Assembly (NCBI GenBank): GCA_014138725.1
Contig: JACJID010000010.1
Coordinates: forward strand, 248,001-312,000
DNA: 64,000 nucleotides
Source: Kutzneria viridogrisea
GTDB lineage: Bacteria; Actinomycetota; Actinomycetes; Mycobacteriales; Pseudonocardiaceae
Reading direction: 5' to 3'
Both the position numbers and the translations under genes were made by a program. Shown piece after piece: positions 1-8,955 of this stretch (its first letter is position 1; every line of letters starts with the position of its first letter). The notes under the pieces are model-generated. The model saw only the letters and a program-made list of their open reading frames with translations, did no database searches and had not been told where the DNA came from.

Positions 1-1
1 C

Positions 2-664
2 AACTTCGCCAGCGTCGAGGCCGCGGTCGAGCAGGGCCGCGCCGTGTACGACAACCTGCGCAAGTTCATCGCCTGGACACTGCCGACCAACATCGCCGAG
101 GGCGTGGTCCTGATGGTCGCCGTGCTCGCGGGCGTGACGCTGCCCCTGCTCCCCGTACAGGTGTTGTGGATCAACATGACCACTGCCGTGCTGCTCGGCC
201 TGCCGCTGGCGTTCGAGTCCGTGGAACCGGGTGTGATGGCCCGGCCGCCGCGACCACCCGGCCGGTCGCTGCTGTCCGGCGATCTGGTCCGCCGGATCGT
301 GCTGGTCGGCCTGCTGCTGGTCACGGCCTCGTTCGCGGCGTTCCAGTGGCAGCTGTGGACCGGAGCGAGCGCCGCAGCCGCGCGCACGACCGCGATGGCG
401 GTGTTCGTGGTGGCTCAGATCGGCTACCTGCTCAGCTGCCGCAGCCTGGACCACCTGCGCGCGGTGGGCCGCAACTGGTGGCTGATCGGCGGTGTCGGCC
501 TGATGGCGCTGCTCCAGGCCGCGATCACCTTCCTGCCGGTGGGCAACGAGCTGTTCCACACGGCGCCGCCGAGTACCGGTGCCTGGCTGGTGGTGGCGGT
601 GATCGGCGCGGCGACGTACCTGGTCGCCCAGGCGGACAAGCTGCTGTGGGCGCCTCGTCGCTGA
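2..664 (+). CDS. Cation-transporting P-type ATPase, C-terminal part (cut by window edge)
   Basis: This is the end of a P-type ATPase; the gene begins left of the window and the reading frame is open from base 2. The first visible residues, NFASVEAAVEQGR-AVYDNLRKF, are the hinge that follows the phosphorylation and nucleotide-binding domains. They are followed by a membrane segment carrying the motif LPTNIAEG and then VLWINM, typical of helices M5-M6 of cation pumps, and by about four further hydrophobic helices to the stop. The transported ion cannot be told from this part. It lies directly before a DevS-like kinase on the other strand; P-type ATPases (ctpF) also occur in the mycobacterial DosR regulon, so a stress role is plausible by context only. 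Confidence 0.85.
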   Translation, partial: NFASVEAAVEQGRAVYDNLRKFIAWTLPTNIAEGVVLMVAVLAGVTLPLLPVQVLWINMTTAVLLGLPLAFESVEPGVMARPPRPPGRSLLSGDLVRRIVLVGLLLVTASFAAFQWQLWTGASAAAARTTAMAVFVVAQIGYLLSCRSLDHLRAVGRNWWLIGGVGLMALLQAAITFLPVGNELFHTAPPSTGAWLVVAVIGAATYLVAQADKLLWAPRR

Positions 665-697
665 CCGCCCAACCCCGGGACGCGGGCGGGATCCAGC

Positions 698-2620
<1,923 letters not shown>

Positions 2621-2622
2621 TC

Positions 2623-3138
2623 ATGACGGTGCTGGTCGGTTACGCGAGCGAGGGAGGATCGACCGAGGAGATAGCCGAGCACATCGCGGCGGACGTGAGC
2701 GCGCAGGGGCACCAGGTGCTGCTCTGCTCTGCGGACCGGGCGCCGGATCCGGCGGGGTTCCAGGCGGTGGTGCTGGGCAGCGCGATCCACAACCAGGCGT
2801 GGCTGCCGGAGGCGATCAGCTTCCTGCGGGAGTATCGCGACGCCCTGGGCGCACGACCGGTGTGGCTGTTCGGGGTGGGCCTGCCGGGTGCGCTGCACGG
2901 CCGGATGCGGGCGCTGGCGTTGCGGGAGAAGCAGAAGGTGTTCGAGGGGCTGGCCAGCGCGGTGCACCCGGAGGACTGCGCCCTGTTCACCGGGGTGGTG
3001 CGGCCCGAGCAGATGCCGTGGTGGGGCAGGCTGGCCTTCCGCGCGGCGGGCGGGCACTTCGGTGACTTCCGGGACTGGGCGGAGATCGCGCGCTGGACCG
3101 ACACGATCTGCGCACGACTCGCGCCGGTCGGGGGCTGA
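2623..3138 (+). CDS. Flavodoxin / protoporphyrinogen oxidase-like flavoprotein
   Basis: The 171-residue protein starts at an ATG preceded by AGGAGGTG at 2611-2618. Its N-terminus TVLVGYASEGGSTEEIAEHIA is an FMN phosphate-binding loop of the flavodoxin fold (T/S-x-x-G-S-T), followed by alternating strands and helices over the whole length. The C-terminal part, with WWGRLAFRAAGGHFGDFRDW, resembles the HemG/long-chain flavodoxin subfamily found in actinomycete stress clusters. It would carry electrons or act as a small quinone/heme-pathway oxidase in the cytoplasm. It is divergent from the DevS-like gene, with 218 bp between them, and 83 bp upstream of the kinase fusion gene. The exact electron partner is unknown. 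Confidence 0.8.
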   Translation: MTVLVGYASEGGSTEEIAEHIAADVSAQGHQVLLCSADRAPDPAGFQAVVLGSAIHNQAWLPEAISFLREYRDALGARPVWLFGVGLPGALHGRMRALALREKQKVFEGLASAVHPEDCALFTGVVRPEQMPWWGRLAFRAAGGHFGDFRDWAEIARWTDTICARLAPVGG

Positions 3139-3148
3139 CGGGCCGTTA

Positions 3149-3162
3149 GGGGACTTGGTCCC
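3149..3162. promoter_or_regulatory. Candidate DevR/OsdR-type box
   Basis: GGGGACTTGGTCCC matches the GGG-N8-CCC arrangement of NarL-family DevR/DosR sites. It lies between the flavodoxin stop and the kinase-fusion gene. Because it ends only 5 bp before a possible GTG at 3168, it favours the downstream ATG at 3222 as the true start. Similar sequences occur at 7967, 8627 and 23005. Confidence 0.45.
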
Positions 3163-3221
3163 TGCCCGTGGAGTCCGCAGTCACTGCCAGGACCACCGTC
3201 GGACCGGGCACGGTGAAACGC

Positions 3222-4751
3222 ATGGCGTACGAGAGCACATCCCAGTTCCCGACGCAGGTGCGGGAGACGCACTGCGCCACGGTGTTCTTCCTGGGCGACC
3301 GGGCGTACAAGATGAAAAAACCGGTGGCACTGGGCTTTCTCGACTTCAGCACGCCCGAGGCACGACGCGCGGTGTGCCACCGGGAAGTGGAGCTCAACCG
3401 ACGCCTGGCGCCGGACGTGTACCTCGGAGTCGCGGAAGTGCTGGACACCGAGGGCACGCCGTGCGAGTGGCTGGTGGTGATGCGCCGCATGCCGGCCGAG
3501 CGCAGCCTTGCCGCGCTGGTCAGGTCGGGGGCGCAGGTGCGCGGGCAGCTGCGCGATCTCGCGCGTCAGCTGGCGGCGTTCCACGCCCGCGCCGAACGCG
3601 GCCCGCGGATCGAGGAGGCGGGGTCCGTGCGGGCGCTGCGCGAGCGGTGGGGTTCGACGCTGGCCGAGCTGCGGACCGCCACCGGCGAACCGCTGCGGGC
3701 CGAGGTGCTCGCGGAGATCACCACATTGGCGCAGCGGTACCTGGACGGCCGGGAACCGCTGTTCCGGGCACGGATCTCCGCCGGGGCCGTCTGCGACGGG
3801 CACGGGGACCTGCTGGCCGAGGACGTGTTCTGCCTGCCGGACGGTCCGAGAGCCCTGGACTGCCTGGAGTTCGACGACCGGCTGCGCTGGGTGGACGGCC
3901 TGGACGACGCGGCCTTCCTCGCCATGGACCTGGAGCGGCTGGACCGCCGCGACCTGGCCGCGTGGTTCCTGGCCCAGTACCAGGAATTCAGCGGCATGCC
4001 GTGCCCACCCTCGCTGACCGACCACTACATCGCCTACCGGGCCGTGGTGCGCGCCAAGGTGGCCTGCCTGCGCCACGCCCAGGGCGCCGCGGGGCAGGCC
4101 GAGCAGGCGCGGCTGCTGGCCGACATCGCGCGGCGGCACCTGCGGGCGGCCGCGCCCAGGCTGGTCCTCGTCGGCGGTCAGCCCGGCACCGGCAAGTCCA
4201 CGCTGGGGGGCGCGCTGGCCGACCGGATCGGCGCGGTGCTGCTGCGCTCGGACCGGGTCCGCAAGGAGATCGCCGACCGCAACCCGTTGGCCCCCAGCGC
4301 ATCGGGCTGGGAACAGGGCCTGTACTCCCCCGCGCACACCGCGCGGACGTACCAGGAGTTGCTGCGGCGTGCTCGACACCTGCTCGGCCACGGGGAGAGC
4401 GTTGTCCTCGACGCGAGCTGGCGCGACGCGGCCGAGCGCGAGCGGGCCGGTGAGCTCGCCCACGCGGTATCGGCCGCGCTCGTGGAGCTGGAGTGCCGCG
4501 TGCCGCGGGCACTCGCCGACGCGCGCATCCGCGCTCGCACCGCGGACCCCTCCGACGCGACCACCGGGATCGCCGGGGTGATGGCGGCGCACTTCCACCC
4601 CTGGCCGCGGGCCGGGGTCATCGACACCAGCGGCCCCGTTGCGGGTGCCGCCGAGCAGGCCGCCCTGGCCTGCGCCACTCCCTTCCACCACCTGGAGGCC
4701 CCATGCGCACCACCTTCCGCCATGAACTCGACCAGCTCCACGAGCAGCTGA
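3222..4751 (+). CDS. APH-like kinase fused to P-loop kinase (Rv2004c-type)
   Basis: The N-terminal ~310 residues form an aminoglycoside-phosphotransferase-like domain (COG2187): REThCATVFFLGDRAYKMKKPV near the start, GAVCDGHGDL as the catalytic HGDL-like loop and LDCLEFDDRL as the metal-binding segment. The C-terminal ~190 residues are a P-loop kinase of the gluconate/zeta-kinase group (COG0645) with Walker A VGGQPGTGKST. This two-domain layout is that of M. tuberculosis Rv2004c, a DosR-regulon member whose substrate is unknown. I place the start at ATG 3222; an upstream GTG at 3168 would overlap the probable operator's immediate downstream side. The last 49 bases overlap the phoU-like gene, so the two are translationally linked. 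Confidence 0.8.
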   Translation: MAYESTSQFPTQVRETHCATVFFLGDRAYKMKKPVALGFLDFSTPEARRAVCHREVELNRRLAPDVYLGVAEVLDTEGTPCEWLVVMRRMPAERSLAALVRSGAQVRGQLRDLARQLAAFHARAERGPRIEEAGSVRALRERWGSTLAELRTATGEPLRAEVLAEITTLAQRYLDGREPLFRARISAGAVCDGHGDLLAEDVFCLPDGPRALDCLEFDDRLRWVDGLDDAAFLAMDLERLDRRDLAAWFLAQYQEFSGMPCPPSLTDHYIAYRAVVRAKVACLRHAQGAAGQAEQARLLADIARRHLRAAAPRLVLVGGQPGTGKSTLGGALADRIGAVLLRSDRVRKEIADRNPLAPSASGWEQGLYSPAHTARTYQELLRRARHLLGHGESVVLDASWRDAAERERAGELAHAVSAALVELECRVPRALADARIRARTADPSDATTGIAGVMAAHFHPWPRAGVIDTSGPVAGAAEQAALACATPFHHLEAPCAPPSAMNSTSSTSS

Positions 4752-5335
4752 TCGGCATGCTGAACCTGGTCGAGGCGGCGATGGGCCGGGCGACGGCCGC
4801 GCTGCTGGACCCTGATCGCGCGCTGGCCGAGCAGGTGCTCGCCGAGGACGCCACGATCGACGCCCTGCGCGCGGAGATCGACGAACGGGTGCTCACGGTG
4901 CTGGCCACCCAGCAGCCGGTCGCCGCCGACCTGCGGGTGCTCGTCGCCGCGCTGCGCATGAGCGGGGACCTCGAACGCATGGGGGACCTCGCACGCCACG
5001 TGGCCGAGACGGCCCTGCTGCGCTACCCCGAGTCGGTCGTCCCGGCTGACCTGCGGTCGCTGGTGCGCCGGATGAGCGTGGTCGCCCAGCACCTGGTCAG
5101 CGAGGTGCGCGACTGCGTTGGCTACCCAGGAGGGCGCAGCGGCCAGCTGGCCGACCGCGACGACGACCGCATGGACGAGTTGCAGCGGCAGCTGTACGAA
5201 GCGGTGCTGTGCGGGGACCGCCGTGCGGAGAACACAATGGACGTCACACTGGTCGGTAGGTACTACGAGCGCTACGCCGACCACGCGGTCGCGGTGGCCA
5301 GGCAGGTCGACTTCCTGGCCGGAGTGGGCTCGTGA
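4703..5335 (+). CDS. phoU: PhoU-like phosphate signalling protein
   Basis: The ATG at 4703 follows GGAGG at 4694-4698, inside the end of the preceding kinase-fusion gene. The 210-residue product is all-helical with two PhoU repeats; the signatures are FRHELDQLHEQLIGMLNLVE, LATQQPVAADLR, LRMSGDLERMGDLARHVAE and, in the second repeat, VGRYYERYADHAVAVA. These ExxD-type helices bind metal clusters. PhoU damps PstSCAB transport and PhoR kinase signalling when phosphate is sufficient; some actinobacterial paralogues act in persistence. There is no pst operon here, so a stress-related paralogue, not the housekeeping phosphate sensor, is likely. Confidence 0.85.
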   Translation: MRTTFRHELDQLHEQLIGMLNLVEAAMGRATAALLDPDRALAEQVLAEDATIDALRAEIDERVLTVLATQQPVAADLRVLVAALRMSGDLERMGDLARHVAETALLRYPESVVPADLRSLVRRMSVVAQHLVSEVRDCVGYPGGRSGQLADRDDDRMDELQRQLYEAVLCGDRRAENTMDVTLVGRYYERYADHAVAVARQVDFLAGVGS

Positions 5336-5360
5336 GCGGATCCGAGCGGAAGGAGCACGT

Positions 5361-5579
5361 GTGGTGCGGCACCAGAGCTGGCACGACCTGACACCTGGAC
5401 AGCGGCGCGCGGTGATCGTGCTGGGCGCGGCGCAGTTCACCCTGGCCGGGGTCGCCTGGCTGGATCTGGCCATGCGACCGGCCTCGGAGGTCACCGGGCG
5501 CAAGGGCATGTGGGCCGCGGTGATCGCGGTGAACTTCCTGGGGCCGCTGGCGTACCTGCGCTGGGGCCGTCGGCGGTGA
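5361..5579 (+). CDS. Small PLDc_N-type membrane protein
   Basis: A 72-residue protein starting at GTG 5361 after GGAAGGA. It has two predicted membrane helices, AVIVLGAAQFTLAGVAWLDL and WAAVIAVNFLGPLAYL, separated by RPASEVTGRKGM and ending in WGRRR. This is the pattern of the phospholipase-D N-terminal (PLDc_N) family, whose members are found alone in actinobacteria as inner-membrane proteins of unknown role. It follows the PhoU-like gene by 25 bp on the same strand and meets the hibernation-factor gene tail to tail with no spacer. Confidence 0.75.
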   Translation: MVRHQSWHDLTPGQRRAVIVLGAAQFTLAGVAWLDLAMRPASEVTGRKGMWAAVIAVNFLGPLAYLRWGRRR

Positions 5580-6257
5580 TCAGGCTGCCGGGTGCAGCAG
5601 CACGTAGTCGCCGTCCCTGCGGTACAGCAGGCGGCCGCGCTGGCTGGTCCGCTCCCGGAAGAACAGGGAGGGCTCGCCGGTCAGCTCCAGCCGCTCGATC
5701 GCGCAAGCCTCGCTGAGCACGAGCGCGTCATCGGTGTTGGCCGCGAACCCGTAACCGTCCTCGGCGGTGCGCCACACGGCGCTGTCCCGGTCGGTCGAGG
5801 TGTCCAGGTAGAGCCCGAACCGCTGACCGGCCCGCACCAGTTCCAGGACGGCCTGCTCGGGCGAGGCACAGCCGGGCATGGTCGTGACGTGGCGGACCAG
5901 CACCCGGGACGGCACGGTCCTCGGCCCGACGCGGGCGCGCCGGTGGTGTGCGAGGTCGACCAGTTGCCTGCGCAGTGCGGTGCGGACCTGGTCCGCGGCC
6001 TGTCGCACCGTCGCACCCGTGGCGAAGGCGACGAGCTGGATGCCGCCGACCAGGAGCGTGGCGTGTCCGATGATCGCGGCCCTGGATCGAGCGCCGGGCT
6101 GGGAGAACCAGACGGTCCCGCAGTCGATGGGGCGGTGCGCGTAGCGGGCGAGTTCGGCGATCCTGCCGCGCACGTGCTCGGCGGTGTGCTCGTCTACCAG
6201 GCCGTTGGTCTGTACGGTGATCAGCGGCGCGGGTTGTGCTGCTCGCTGGGTTCGCAT
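5580..6257 (-). CDS. Long ribosome hibernation factor with two C-terminal domains (RafH-like)
   Basis: I take the ATG at 6257, six bases after a GGAG, over the in-frame ATG at 6278. The 225-residue protein has an N-terminal S30AE/HPF-like domain (about 10-100) followed by two tandem copies of the sigma-54-modulation C-terminal fold: ASPEQAVLELVRAGQRFGLYLD near 130-150 and LYRRDGDYVLLHP at the end. Long HPFs dimerise 70S ribosomes through one such C-domain; mycobacterial RafH (Rv0079), induced by hypoxia through DosR, has an unusual extended C-terminal part. The context of stress genes supports ribosome storage at low oxygen. The N-domain is divergent, so binding at the mRNA channel is inferred. 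Confidence 0.7.
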   Translation of the reverse strand: MRTQRAAQPAPLITVQTNGLVDEHTAEHVRGRIAELARYAHRPIDCGTVWFSQPGARSRAAIIGHATLLVGGIQLVAFATGATVRQAADQVRTALRRQLVDLAHHRRARVGPRTVPSRVLVRHVTTMPGCASPEQAVLELVRAGQRFGLYLDTSTDRDSAVWRTAEDGYGFAANTDDALVLSEACAIERLELTGEPSLFFRERTSQRGRLLYRRDGDYVLLHPAA

Positions 6258-6443
6258 GGCAACTCCGTTCACGGTCATCAGCCTCGGGTGTGCGTGCTCG
6301 CACGGGAGTGGGTCAGCAGGCTGTCCACGTCCACCACTGCGTCCAGGGCGCGTGTCGCGGGATCACGCCCCCGTCGGTGGTCTTCACTGCCTGGACCTGG
6401 CTCTGTCGCACGGTTGTGCCCCTTCCAGCGGTGGTCGGTCCGG

Positions 6444-7907
6444 TCAGCGGTGGCGGTAGTGGTGCACGGCGTCCTGCCAGGCCGCCGCCCACTCGACCCG
6501 GCAGCGGGCGCGTTCACCGCGTTGCAGGGCGAGGAGTTCACCGGCGGCCACCGCGCACTGCGGCAGGGCCTGGGCCATCGAGCGCAGCCAGGACTCGGCG
6601 AGCACGGCGTCCTGGTGGTCACCGAGCACGTCCTGTAATCGCGCCAGCGCCCTGGCCAGTCGCGCGTTGTGCCGACCGTACGCGGCCTCGGCGGCGTAGC
6701 GGCACCGCTTGGTGCGGATCCGGATGCGGTGGAACTCCTGGTTGGCCGGTTCCGCGCTGGTGCCCCGGACCACCCGGGCGAGGCGTTTCCACTGACTGGC
6801 GACCAGCTCGTCCAGTTGGCCGGTGTGCTCGGTGAGACGCGGATTCTCCACCGAGTCGAGCAGGCGGTCGTACCGGGTGCCGCGCAGGGCGTCCAGCATC
6901 CGTTCGCGGGCACGGGCCCGGTGTGCGCACAGCTCGGTGAGCAGCAGTTCCACCGCCTCGGCGTCGCAGGCTGGCAGTGACCGGGCCTGCCGCCGAAGCC
7001 GCTGCACCAGCACGTCGTCGTCGCGGACGGGCCCCACCTGGGCACTGAGCCAGCCCAGTTCGGCCTGCACGTGCGCACGCCAGTCGGCCTCCAGCACGGG
7101 GGCGAAGGTCCGCAGATCCGACCGGTACCGCCTGGCCGCGACCCGGAACTGGTGCACGGCCTCGGGGTCCTCGCCCAGGCGCACACCGAGGTCGTGCCGG
7201 ACCAGGGCTGCCGCCGACCTGGCGAAGGCCTGCTGGGCCGCCTCGCGCACGGTCGGGTGCTTGCCGCCCGACCGCGGTGCGGGCGGCTGTGGCGGTGCGG
7301 CGCCCAGCACGCGCACGAGCTTGGGCTGGGCAGAGCGCAGCAGGCAGCCGGCGTGCACCAACCGGTCGACGACCTCGCCCAGCAGGCGGTGCGCGACGGG
7401 CAGCTCGGTGAGCAGTTCCACTTCGACCTCGCGGAACGCGGCGACCGGGCGCCCACCGCGGGTGGCCGTGACGAGATCGTCGACGACCTCGACCAACGGG
7501 GTTTCGCCATTGCCGCGCAAGGGGATTCGGGTCCGCGCGGTGCGCAGCGCGGCGACCGGCGCCAGCGCGCGGCCGCGCAGGTGCGCACGCACCAGGTCGA
7601 CGGCGGCCGCCGGGGGCTGTCCCGCGGCGCCGGGGAAGATCAGTTCCCTCCGCACGAGTTCGGCGCCGTCAACCGAGTCGGGCACCTTGAGCGTCCACCT
7701 GGGACCGCCGTCCCCGGTGCGGTGGCGCAGGGTGATCCCGGCGCGCAGCAGCAGGAGGTCGGCGCAGTCGTGGTAGGTGGCGTCCAGCACCCGCGTCTCG
7801 GCCTCGCCCGCACCGAACTCGGTCAGGTCCGGCAATTCGAACCGCTGCGGAGGTGAGAACTTCGCCTCGTGCTCGGTCCAGGAACGGTCCACATCGGATC
7901 CGGTCAT
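6444..7907 (-). CDS. CYTH and CHAD domain protein
   Basis: A 487-residue protein. The first ~200 residues are a CYTH (triphosphate tunnel) domain: EHEAKFSPP is the ExExK-like entry, with WTLKVP and REVEVELL as further charged strands lining the tunnel. From about 230 to the end lies a CHAD domain, a helical bundle rich in conserved His and Arg (VHQFRVAARRYRSDLRTF, FHRIRIRTKRCRYAAE) that binds polyphosphate. The pair is typical of inorganic triphosphatases or polyphosphate-granule proteins. A candidate stress box lies 60 bp upstream at 7967. Its place next to a PhoU-like gene suggests a link to polyphosphate during dormancy. Confidence 0.88.
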   Translation of the reverse strand: MTGSDVDRSWTEHEAKFSPPQRFELPDLTEFGAGEAETRVLDATYHDCADLLLLRAGITLRHRTGDGGPRWTLKVPDSVDGAELVRRELIFPGAAGQPPAAAVDLVRAHLRGRALAPVAALRTARTRIPLRGNGETPLVEVVDDLVTATRGGRPVAAFREVEVELLTELPVAHRLLGEVVDRLVHAGCLLRSAQPKLVRVLGAAPPQPPAPRSGGKHPTVREAAQQAFARSAAALVRHDLGVRLGEDPEAVHQFRVAARRYRSDLRTFAPVLEADWRAHVQAELGWLSAQVGPVRDDDVLVQRLRRQARSLPACDAEAVELLLTELCAHRARARERMLDALRGTRYDRLLDSVENPRLTEHTGQLDELVASQWKRLARVVRGTSAEPANQEFHRIRIRTKRCRYAAEAAYGRHNARLARALARLQDVLGDHQDAVLAESWLRSMAQALPQCAVAAGELLALQRGERARCRVEWAAAWQDAVHHYRHR

Positions 7908-7966
7908 GGACTCGATGCTGGTCCCGCCGCTGCCCCGCCTCCAGGGTCCGCAGATTCCGTCCGACG

Positions 7967-7980
7967 GGGTCTTTGGACAC
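7967..7980. promoter_or_regulatory. Candidate DevR/OsdR-type box
   Basis: GGGTCTTTGGACAC lies 60 bp before the CYTH-CHAD start. It differs from the 23005 copy at only two of 14 positions (GGG-Y-CTTTGGAC-N-C), which is the best evidence that the sequence is a shared operator. Confidence 0.45.
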
Positions 7981-8016
7981 TCCTGGTGGACCGGGCCCGC
8001 CCTCTAGTCTCTCCGC

Positions 8017-8238
8017 ATGACGGACGTGGCCGGTGAGGTGATCGACCTGCTGGGACGCCTGCGCGGCAGCGTGGTCGACTCGGGGACGTTGGCGCGACCG
8101 CGCCACCCGACCCGTACCTCGGTGTCGGCCGGGGAGCGCACGCCGACCCTGGCGGAGCCGGTGCCGGGGCGCACGTCGGGGGCGCCGGGCACGAGGTGCC
8201 GCGGCTGCCCGGCACCGGGTGCACCGTCACTCCCCTGA
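8017..8238 (+). CDS. Doubtful small ORF
   Basis: A 73-codon frame lies in an otherwise gene-free stretch (7908-8346). The first ~25 residues (MTDVAGEVIDLLGRLRGSVV) look protein-like, but the rest is a Pro/Gly/Arg/Thr-rich sequence expected of any GC-rich frame, and there is no clear ribosome site. I recognise no family. It may be a decayed gene or chance; the rest of this stretch shows only the operator-like site at 7967. Confidence 0.2.
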   Translation: MTDVAGEVIDLLGRLRGSVVDSGTLARPRHPTRTSVSAGERTPTLAEPVPGRTSGAPGTRCRGCPAPGAPSLP

Positions 8239-8346
8239 TCTGGCTCGCGGCCGTCGTGGTGGCTCTGACGGCCGCGAGCCTGCCCGGCGCTGGGCGCCGA
8301 GTCCGATCTTCGATACGGTGCCGCGCGTTCAAGTTCTGAGCAGTGC

Positions 8347-8562
8347 TCACTTTCCGCTGGCGGGCCGCTCCGCACTCGGAGCGTGCTCGACGTGCGCGTC
8401 CTCACCGGGGAACACCACGCCCTCGTGCTCGGTGTCCAGCCACCGGACGTGGTAGGGCGGCGCGCCGTCCGGGGAGTGGACCTCCAGGACCAGCGCCCTG
8501 CGGGGCGGCAGCCCACAGCCGGATCGGTCGACGACCAGCCAATCGCCGGGTCTCGCGTGCAT
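8347..8562 (-). CDS. DUF1918 small protein
   Basis: A 71-residue protein with GAGGAGG directly upstream of its ATG. The sequence begins MHARPGDWLVVDRSG and continues with PPRRALVLEVHSPDGAPPYHVRWLD and VVFPGEDAHVE, the hallmark of the DUF1918 beta-barrel family common in actinomycetes. The fold resembles an SH3-like module; function is unknown. It is divergently arranged with the SHOCT-pps operon, and the candidate box at 8627 lies between them. Members of this family are repeatedly seen in actinobacterial stress clusters. Confidence 0.8.
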   Translation of the reverse strand: MHARPGDWLVVDRSGCGLPPRRALVLEVHSPDGAPPYHVRWLDTEHEGVVFPGEDAHVEHAPSAERPASGK

Positions 8563-8626
8563 GGCTCCTCCTCGTACTCACGGCACTGGCCCTGTCTGTC
8601 TAGCTCGCGACCGCACCTGGTTCGCA

Positions 8627-8640
8627 GGGTCCGAAGTCCT
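8627..8640. promoter_or_regulatory. Candidate DevR/OsdR-type box
   Basis: GGGTCCGAAGTCCT agrees with the mycobacterial DosR core GGGACTWWAGTCCC at 10 of 14 positions. It lies in the divergent gap between the DUF1918 gene and the SHOCT-ppsA-nitroreductase-gap operon. Confidence 0.4.
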
Positions 8641-8729
8641 CACCGGTCCAGGACCGGGCGAGGGCTTTCAGCTCTGCCAAGTCACCTTCGTGCGCTGCGA
8701 GGCTGGAGGTACGAGAGCGGAGGTGCACG

Positions 8730-8954
8730 ATGATGCCCTGGTACTACGGGTCCGAGGCCGGGTGGCTGGTGCCGCTGACGATGACCCTGGGCATGCTCCT
8801 GTTCTGGGGCGGCCTGGTCGCGGTGATCGTGGTGGTGCTGCGACACAGGCAGTTCGCCCGGCGAACCCCGCAGGAGGTGCTGGCCGAACGGCTGGCCAAG
8901 GGTGAGATCGACGAGCAGGAGTACCAGAGGCTGCGGGACCTGGTGCGAGGCTGA
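8730..8954 (+). CDS. SHOCT-domain small membrane protein
   Basis: A 74-residue protein starting at ATG 8730 after GCGGAGGTG. One strong membrane helix (residues about 12-36, [21 protein letters not shown]) is followed by basic residues and a C-terminal SHOCT motif, [22 protein letters not shown] segments are short oligomerisation or tethering helices. The stop is followed one base later by the PEP synthase ATG, so this gene leads the operon and probably couples translation. Its own role is unknown. Confidence 0.8.
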   Translation: MMPWYYGSEAGWLVPLTMTLGMLLFWGGLVAVIVVVLRHRQFARRTPQEVLAERLAKGEIDEQEYQRLRDLVRG

Positions 8955-8955
8955 G

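Noticed and set aside
2640-4691. 683-codon minus-strand frame
   Set aside because: Antisense shadow of the flavodoxin and kinase-fusion genes, no domain signal.
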